A stretch of DNA of 64,000 nucleotides from Voacanga thouarsii (Eukaryota; Streptophyta; Magnoliopsida; Gentianales; Apocynaceae), in the NCBI GenBank assembly GCA_026120185.1, contig JANUWF010001101.1, positions 3,534,001 to 3,598,000 of the forward strand. Reading direction: 5' to 3'. The notes below the pieces were generated by a model, which worked only from the letters and a program-made list of their open reading frames with translations, searched no databases and was not told the DNA's origin. Positions 58,530 through 64,000 of the stretch are shown piece by piece. Made by a program: the position numbers and the translations under genes. Numbering within the stretch: the first letter of the stretch is position 1; each line of letters begins with the position of its first letter.

Positions 58530-59940
58530 TTAGTCACGAGTATTATGGAGTATCATATTCGATTGGGCTGCCTCACTTTCAACTTCACCAAGGTAATGCT
58601 TAATGTGATTACCATTCACCGTGAAAAGGCCTTTGGTTGGATGTGAGATTTCGATAACTCCAAATAGGCATACTTTATGTACCATGTATGGTTTCGACCA
58701 CCTTGATTTTAGTTTACCTAGGAAAAGCAAGAGCCTAGAATTGAATAATAGCATTTTATCTCATTTCTTAAGAGTATGAGGATGGTGAATGTGCTTATCA
58801 TGCCATCACTTCATCTTTTCCTTGTAAAACCTGGAGTTTTCGTAGGCATGACTATACCATTCAAAAAATTCATTTAATTAGAATAAATGCCTTGGTCCAA
58901 CAAGATTAAGATCCAAATTAACAAGTTTAATAGCTCAATAAGCCTTGTACTTAATTTCCACAAGTAAATGGCAAGACTTCCCAAAAACCAATTTATAAGG
59001 GATTGTGCTTATTAGGGTTTTGAAGGCGGTCCTATAAGCCTAAAAAATGTTGTCTAATTTAAGATTCCAATCTTTCCTAGTGTGAGTGACCACTTTTTCT
59101 AGACTTTTTTTATTAACCATCTTAACTTAATTACCATTGGTTTGTGGGTGATATGGGATAGCAAACTTATAAGTCACACCTAAATGTTTGAGAAATTTTA
59201 TCAATAGTTGATTACAAAAGTGAGTACCCCTATCACTAATGAGTACCTTGGGTATGAAAAATCCGGTAAGTTTTTTTTTTTAAAAAAGAAATTTGACCAC
59301 AATCCGGGCACATTAGTGGGCAAAAGCTTGTGCCTCTACCTACTTACACACATAGTCAATCACAATTAAGATGTACTTATTACCTAAAGAGTTAGGAAAA
59401 GGTCTAATAAAGTCTATTTCCCAACAATCGAAAACCTCACAAGCTTGGAAAATTTGTAAGGGCATCTCACTAGATTTAGAGATATTATATGTGCGTTGAC
59501 ACCTATCATAACTTTTAACAATCCGTAAGAAACCTTGAAAAAGGTTGGCCAATAGAATCCATAGTTAAGCACCTTGCGTGAAGTATTATTGGCTTGGTAA
59601 TATCCGCTAGTAGGGCTTTCATGGCATAATACGTTGGCTCTCCGTGAAATCCACACATATTTGAATAACTTGGTCAGCACAACACCTGAACAAGTATGGA
59701 TCCTCCCAAAGATAATGTTTTGTTTTAGATAAGAATTTCTTCTTTTGTTGTGAGGTAAACCTCTTAGGGATTATACCTGCAGCTAAATAGTTAGCAAAAT
59801 TTGCAAACTATGGAGTTTGAGAAGTATTACCTTTAATGAGCTTAAGTTGTTCATCCAAAAACATGTCATTGATTTCTTCTTCTCTCAAAGGTTCTAGGGC
59901 AGGATTTTCCAACCTAAATAAGTGATCCACAACCAAATTC
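58530..59940 (-). pseudogene. Integrase remnant of Athila-like Pol
   Basis: Zinc-site region near 59560-59690, core start EVFDCWEIDFIRPFPNSLGN near 59400-59450 (first Asp in place), then a heavily broken core. The C-terminal part LLFNSRLLLFLGKLKSRWSK plus GVIEISHPTKGLF is at 58530-58754, closely matching 4532-4750 on the other strand. Many stops and frame changes. Confidence 0.8.
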
Positions 59941-61541
59941 TCGGCTCCCTTCTTTCCCTAATCTCCTAATCAAATTTTTGCAATAATATAATTCATTTAA
60001 TCAATCTTGGTTTAGAATCATGCTTTGTAAGAAGGTATTTAAGGGTGGAATGATCAGTATACACAATAACTTTAGACAAAACAAGATAGGCATGGAATTT
60101 ATCAAAAATAAACACTATGACAAGTAATTCTTTTTATATTGTGGTGTAGTTTTCTTGTGCAGCTGTCAAAGTCTTGCTTGCATAGTAGATATGCTAAAAA
60201 ATGCTTGTTCTTCCTTTGTCTAAGTACCGCACATACTGCATAACCACTTGCTTCACACATTAATTTAAAAGAAAGAGACCAATCCGATGCAGTTAAGATG
60301 GAAGAATTTATCAATTTTGCTTTGAGCACATTATAAACATTAAGACACTTTTCATCAAAATTAAAAATAGTATCTTTTTCAAGTAAGGAGGAACGAGGTT
60401 TAGAAATTCTTGAAAAATCCAAGATGAATCTCCTATAGAAACCTACATGACCAAGGAAGCTCCAAATAGCTTTTACCGAAGCAAGAAGATAAAGTTTCTC
60501 AATTATTTTGATTTTTGCTCTATCAACTTCAATACTTTTTCTTGAGATCTTATGTCCTAATACAATACCTACTTGAACCATAAAGTTGCATTTTTCCCAG
60601 TTAAGTATAAGGTTGGTCTCCTCATATCTTTGCCATACTTTTTCCAAATTTGTCAAACATAGATCAAAGAAATCACCAAAAATAGAAAAATTATCTATAA
60701 ATACCTCTATGATATCTCCTACAAGCCCCTTACAAATAGCCATCATGTACCTTTGAAAAGTTCCTGGACTATTGCAAAGACCAAATGGCATGCAACGATA
60801 TAAAAGTACTAAAAGGGCATATAAAAGTTATTTTTTATTGGTCCTCCAGTGCTATAGGAATTTAGAAACAATCGGAAAAACCATCTAAGAAATAATAGAA
60901 CTTATGTTAGGCTAATCTTTCCAACATTTAGTCAATAAAAGGGAGAGAAAAATAGTCTTTCCTAGTTACTTCATTCAATTATCTAAAATCAATGCATACC
61001 CTCCAACCAGTTACCAATCTTGTGGGAATCAACTCATCTTTATCATTAAGGGTTACCGTCATTCCTCCCTTCTTTAGTACTACTTATGTTGGACTTACCC
61101 ATATACTATCTGAGATGGGATAAATGATGCATGAATTTAAGAGCTTAATTACCTCACCTTTCATCACATCCCTTATGTTAGGGTTCATTCTTCGTTGGGG
61201 TTGCATGCAGGTTTTGCTCATTTTTCTAGAAATATTTTATGAGTACAAAAGGAATGACTTATTCCTTAATATCAGTGATCTTCCATGTAATTATCCTCTT
61301 AAACTTTTCAAATAGGTCTACCAATTTGGCCTTTTGTTCCCTGGCAAGATCTTTGGCTAGGATGACTGGCAATTTTCCTTTATTAGCTAAGAATGCATAT
61401 TCCAAATGGTTGGGTAAGTTCTTGAGTTCTAGTTCTAGTGGCTTATTAATAGAGGATGTTAATCTACCCAAACTTGGTCTCTCAATTACCTCAAGACTGC
61501 CCGACTCAAGCCTTTATGCTATGTCTATGGATGGTGTATAT
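59941..61541 (-). pseudogene. Reverse transcriptase-RNase H and linker remnant
   Basis: Linker with LELELKNLPNHLEYAFLANK at 61259-61471. RT N-terminus is broken between 61258 and 60792. The open 229-codon part 60102-60791 starts MPFGLCNSPGTFQ and includes LNWEKCNFMVQVGIVLGHKI and SFLGHVGFYRRFI. The catalytic block reads F-I-D-N at residues 31-34 where M-D-D is expected, so the second Asp is lost (codon 60690-60692, GAT or GAC to AAT). RNase H continues left with [11 protein letters not shown]. The Pol style is that of the Athila/Tat branch. Confidence 0.88.
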
Positions 61542-62981
61542 TGTTGGGATTCGTGGACTCCTAAACGCGGAAAACATCTACGAATCCCTCCCGAGGACCC
61601 AAGTAAACGATTAAGAAGATCTAAGCTTTAAGAATTACCTCTGGTTGCTGTAATCGAAATCCTTCGATTCTGGTTGCGCTGTTGTACGTTCAACCCGAAC
61701 AATCACCAGACGCTGCAGTATGCGAACGTCCTCTATCGGATACACACCGCGAACTCACTCGATACCCGGGGAGTGCTAGCGCCTAGGGTTTGAGAGGTTT
61801 TTTTCTGGTAGAGAATGGCACGAATGTTCTCAACCGAAAAATTGGACTTTTGAAAAGACGGCTAGGGTTTTCTTAAAAACCCTCGAACCTCTTAGAGTCC
61901 AACCCTAATCATATCTTATCATATTCTAATTTAAATTCAAATTAAATTAAAACTGATATGATAAGATTCTGCCATTATCTCGGTAATTTAACTAATTATT
62001 TTACCGAGTCAGATTCTTATAATCTGGATATCATCTAGATTCATCGAACCTGGTCACCAGAAAAATAACCTAACAAGTTCGCTTATTGTGTGACCCTATA
62101 GGTTCATTTAACACTGGCAGTGTGCCTAAATCATATTTAAATGGCCCACAAGTTATAAGCGGTTTCTAGCAAAACATTATAACTATCCATGTTAAATGAA
62201 GATCGGTGATCTCTTTGAACCAAACCATAATTTTATATTTAGTCATTTTGTCACACGATATCCAGATTAAGCATAAGGCACGGAGCATGTCATCCTTATT
62301 AAGCTTAATCAATTATTTTTTGATTTCATAGTAAACTGTTCAAACAAATGATATCAATATCTTAGATTGATATATTTGAGCACGGCCATGCATTTTAACA
62401 GTCTAACTTATCAAGGGGCCCATGGATATCTCTCCCATAACTGAGAGGGACAAATTCCTTCACAATCAATCATATTCCTCTCCTTGATTTATTCTATATC
62501 CAACAGTAGTCTAATTTATTATCTGGTTAAAAACAATTTTAGACAATGTCAAAATATAGAATTTATCAAGTAAGAAACTATGATGAATTTAGGTCGAAGG
62601 ACTTTCAATATTATTATGGCTAGAAAGTACTTATGACATATTCCATGAAGTACTCTCACAGTGGGTCATGTCCAATACAATGTTCTCTAACATTTATTTA
62701 TGTCTTGACTCAATATCACAAATATCCATGGCCAGTAAAACATAGCCATCAAGTCACAAACATACTAATCTTAATTTATTATTATTCCAATAATAATAAT
62801 CGATCAGGGACAGTTTTAGAATAGTCATTGTATTCATTGTAGGGTTTTACTATCAAGTCACGTACTTGATGACCAACAAAACAAAACTCACTATTCATGG
62901 AAAGGAAAGCCTCATATTATTATATAAAAATATAATGACAATTGTATAAGTACAAATTGACTCTAGGGCATATCCCCAACA
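61542..62981 (-). mobile_element. Solo LTR of the copia family (1440 bp)
   Basis: Nearly identical to the LTRs at 14119-15614 and 21115-22642; TSD TATAT (61537-61541, 62982-62986). It contains the 32-bp segment missing from 14119-15614. It lacks about 85 bp near 62035, where the other LTRs have two CCAGATNCAT words, so one repeat-to-repeat deletion is visible. No internal copia sequence remains. It interrupts the Athila-like pol between protease and RT. Confidence 0.95.
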
Positions 62982-62986
62982 TATAT

Positions 62987-63480
62987 CAACTCTAGAAAGG
63001 TGTTCTCTTCTGATTGCTACATAAAATCCAAAGTTGGGTCATCAAGAATATCAATTGTAAAACAAGAATCATAAAAAAAACATAGGATTTTAATGCCTTG
63101 GTTAATTTGAATAATAACCTCTTCATCTCCAACCCTGAGTATTAATCTTCCCTCATGAACATCAATCAAAGTTTTAGTAGCAGTTAAAAAGGGTCTCCCT
63201 AAAATTAAAAAGACTTTAGAGTTTTTATCTATGTCATGAATCACAAAATATACTAGAAATATAAACCTATCCACCTTGACAAGTACATATTCCACTATTC
63301 TCCTAGGATATTTAATGGATCTATCAGCTAATTGGATGCTCATCCTAGTGGGTTGAGGTTCACCTAGGCCTAGCTTTTTGAAAGTTTTATGTGGCAAAAG
63401 ATTTATGGTAGCACTTAAGTCAGCTAATGCATTGTCAAATGTAAGACCACAAATAAGGCAAGGAATAGAGAAACTTCATG
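62987..63480 (-). pseudogene. Aspartic protease remnant of Athila-like element
   Basis: The active-site region reads ALADLSATINLLP, where D-L-G-A is usual (Gly replaced by Ser). It continues LGLGEPQPTRMSIQLADRS, then VKVDRFIFLVYFVI, ILGRPFLTATKTLIDVHEGR and LILRVGDEEV, the typical second half of the Athila/Tat protease. The frame joins the gag part upstream except for one TGA at 63476-63478. Confidence 0.82.
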
Positions 63481-64000
63481 GATCTTTTTCTTTTTGAGGA
63501 AATCTTCTTTGGTCTTGCAGAATAGTGGAACATTCTTCATTTAACACCATGGTGAATATTTCTTCCAATCTTTGTTTGTTTACAAGCATACTTTTGAGGG
63601 ATTTTGCGTATTTAGGCATGTGAATCAAAGCCTCCCTGAGTAGAATGTTGATGTGAAATTGTTTGAAGATTTTCAAGAATTTACTAAATTGTTCATCATT
63701 TCTAGTTTTGTGTGTCTTCGCAAAGTAAGGGATTGGTGGTTTACAAATTTGAGATTTTTCTTGTGTGTAGAGCTAAGACAACACCTGGTTGGCATCATGG
63801 ACCGGTGCCAGTTCGTCTCTGTTTCCTCCTATTTCTTGTCTAGGTGAAAGCCGACACCTAGTCTCATCAAACTGGCACTGGGTCTCCTATGCTATATCTG
63901 TCAGCTCTTTTCCACTTCTTAATGTAATGGCTACTGATTCCCCCTGTGTATCAGCCCTTGTAAGGACCAAACGTGATTCTCCTTATGGGTCTCTCACCTA
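63476..64000 (-). pseudogene. Gag C-terminal remnant of Athila-like element
   Basis: The minus strand near 63910-63970 reads GESVAITLRSGKELTD, a block found before the protease in this branch. 63676-63476 reads MKIFKQFHINILLREALIHM then PKYAKSLKSMLVNKQRLEEI and FPQKEKDP, the usual end of gag before the protease. It runs off the window. Several frame changes between the two blocks. Confidence 0.75.

Larger units (their letters stand above)
55702..64000 (-). mobile_element. Athila-like Ty3/gypsy element, decayed, 5' end outside window
   Basis: Minus orientation. From right to left: gag (to about 63479), protease (63476-62987), solo copia LTR insertion, linker, RT-RNase H, integrase (to 58530), 3' UTR with two polypurine motifs, polypurine tract 57095-57126, 3' LTR 55702-57094. 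The domain order is colinear, unlike the scraps at 7533-8275, so the element decayed in place by point mutation. It continues beyond 64000. The left flank is ATGAT, giving the expected TSD. Confidence 0.88.

Noticed and set aside
58325..58603. 92-codon plus-strand frame rich in Lys/Glu
   Set aside because: Antisense to the integrase end and 3' UTR of the minus-strand Athila-like element; low complexity.
15267..62824. A 63-codon open frame conserved at 15267-15458, 22295-22486 and 62633-62824
   Set aside because: It lies antisense inside three copies of the same young copia LTR. At about 2 percent divergence an open frame is kept by chance, and the protein has no recognisable domain.

Overview
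The window reads as a gene-poor, repeat-dense stretch of a flowering-plant nuclear genome, AT-rich overall. I recognise no host gene, rRNA, tRNA gene or CRISPR array. Nearly everything that can be identified is LTR retrotransposon, LINE debris or endogenous plant pararetrovirus, arranged as nested insertions. The plant assignment rests on Athila/Tat-type Ty3/gypsy elements with tRNA-Asp primer sites, an Angela/BARE-like Ty1/copia element with a tRNA-Met(i) primer site, long LTRs starting TGTAACACCC of the type seen in plant chromoviruses, and Caulimoviridae-like fragments. The exact species cannot be read from the sequence.

Layout. 1-3386: right part of a long (about 4.3-4.4 kb) chromovirus-type LTR. 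3387-7532: 3' half of a decayed Athila-like element on + (integrase remnant, 3' UTR, 3' LTR). 7533-8275: shuffled scraps of a second gypsy element (RT on -, pol on +, gag on -). 8276-10061: non-coding, with one AT-rich dispersed repeat. 10067-30296: one complete Tat/Athila-type element with target-site duplication (TSD) GTGTT. It has no RT or integrase and carries only a broken ORF resembling the 'putative plant transposon protein' family. Inside it sit a complete copia element (14119-22642, TSD TTTTC, Gag-Pol on -) and, in its 3' LTR, a 4.39-kb solo LTR (25353-29741, TSD AACTG). 30302-33717: a second copy of the AT-rich repeat in opposite orientation, a LINE RT remnant, and a copia integrase scrap. 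33718-38459: a Tat LTR split by a solo LTR (34965-36394, TSD CTTTT), followed by its degenerate PBS and by an opposite-strand solo LTR (36880-38459, TSD ATCAT). 38715-39835: Angela-like LTR fragment. About 39836-52500: a rearranged endogenous pararetrovirus cluster, interrupted by a 4.33-kb solo LTR (40007-44337, TSD AAGTA) and an Angela-like solo LTR (44942-46769, TSD CTATT). 52501-55701: non-coding DNA with several short tandem duplications. 55702-64000: a second Athila-like element on -, with 3' LTR, integrase, RT, protease and gag remnants in order, split by a solo copy (61542-62981, TSD TATAT) of the copia LTR seen at 14119 and 21115.

The elements do not cooperate as host genes. They record insertion order and LTR-LTR recombination. 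The best-preserved coding region is the copia Gag-Pol (1257 codons open), and even it has two nonsense codons near its start. The points most worth a second look are: the pararetrovirus cluster, which holds viral segments in both orientations plus a recognisable promoter and primer site; the non-autonomous Tat element; a duplicated polypurine-type motif in all three elements with a visible 3' UTR; and GGCGCC-type boxes in every Tat/Athila LTR. All family assignments come from reading translated motifs by eye, not from database searches.
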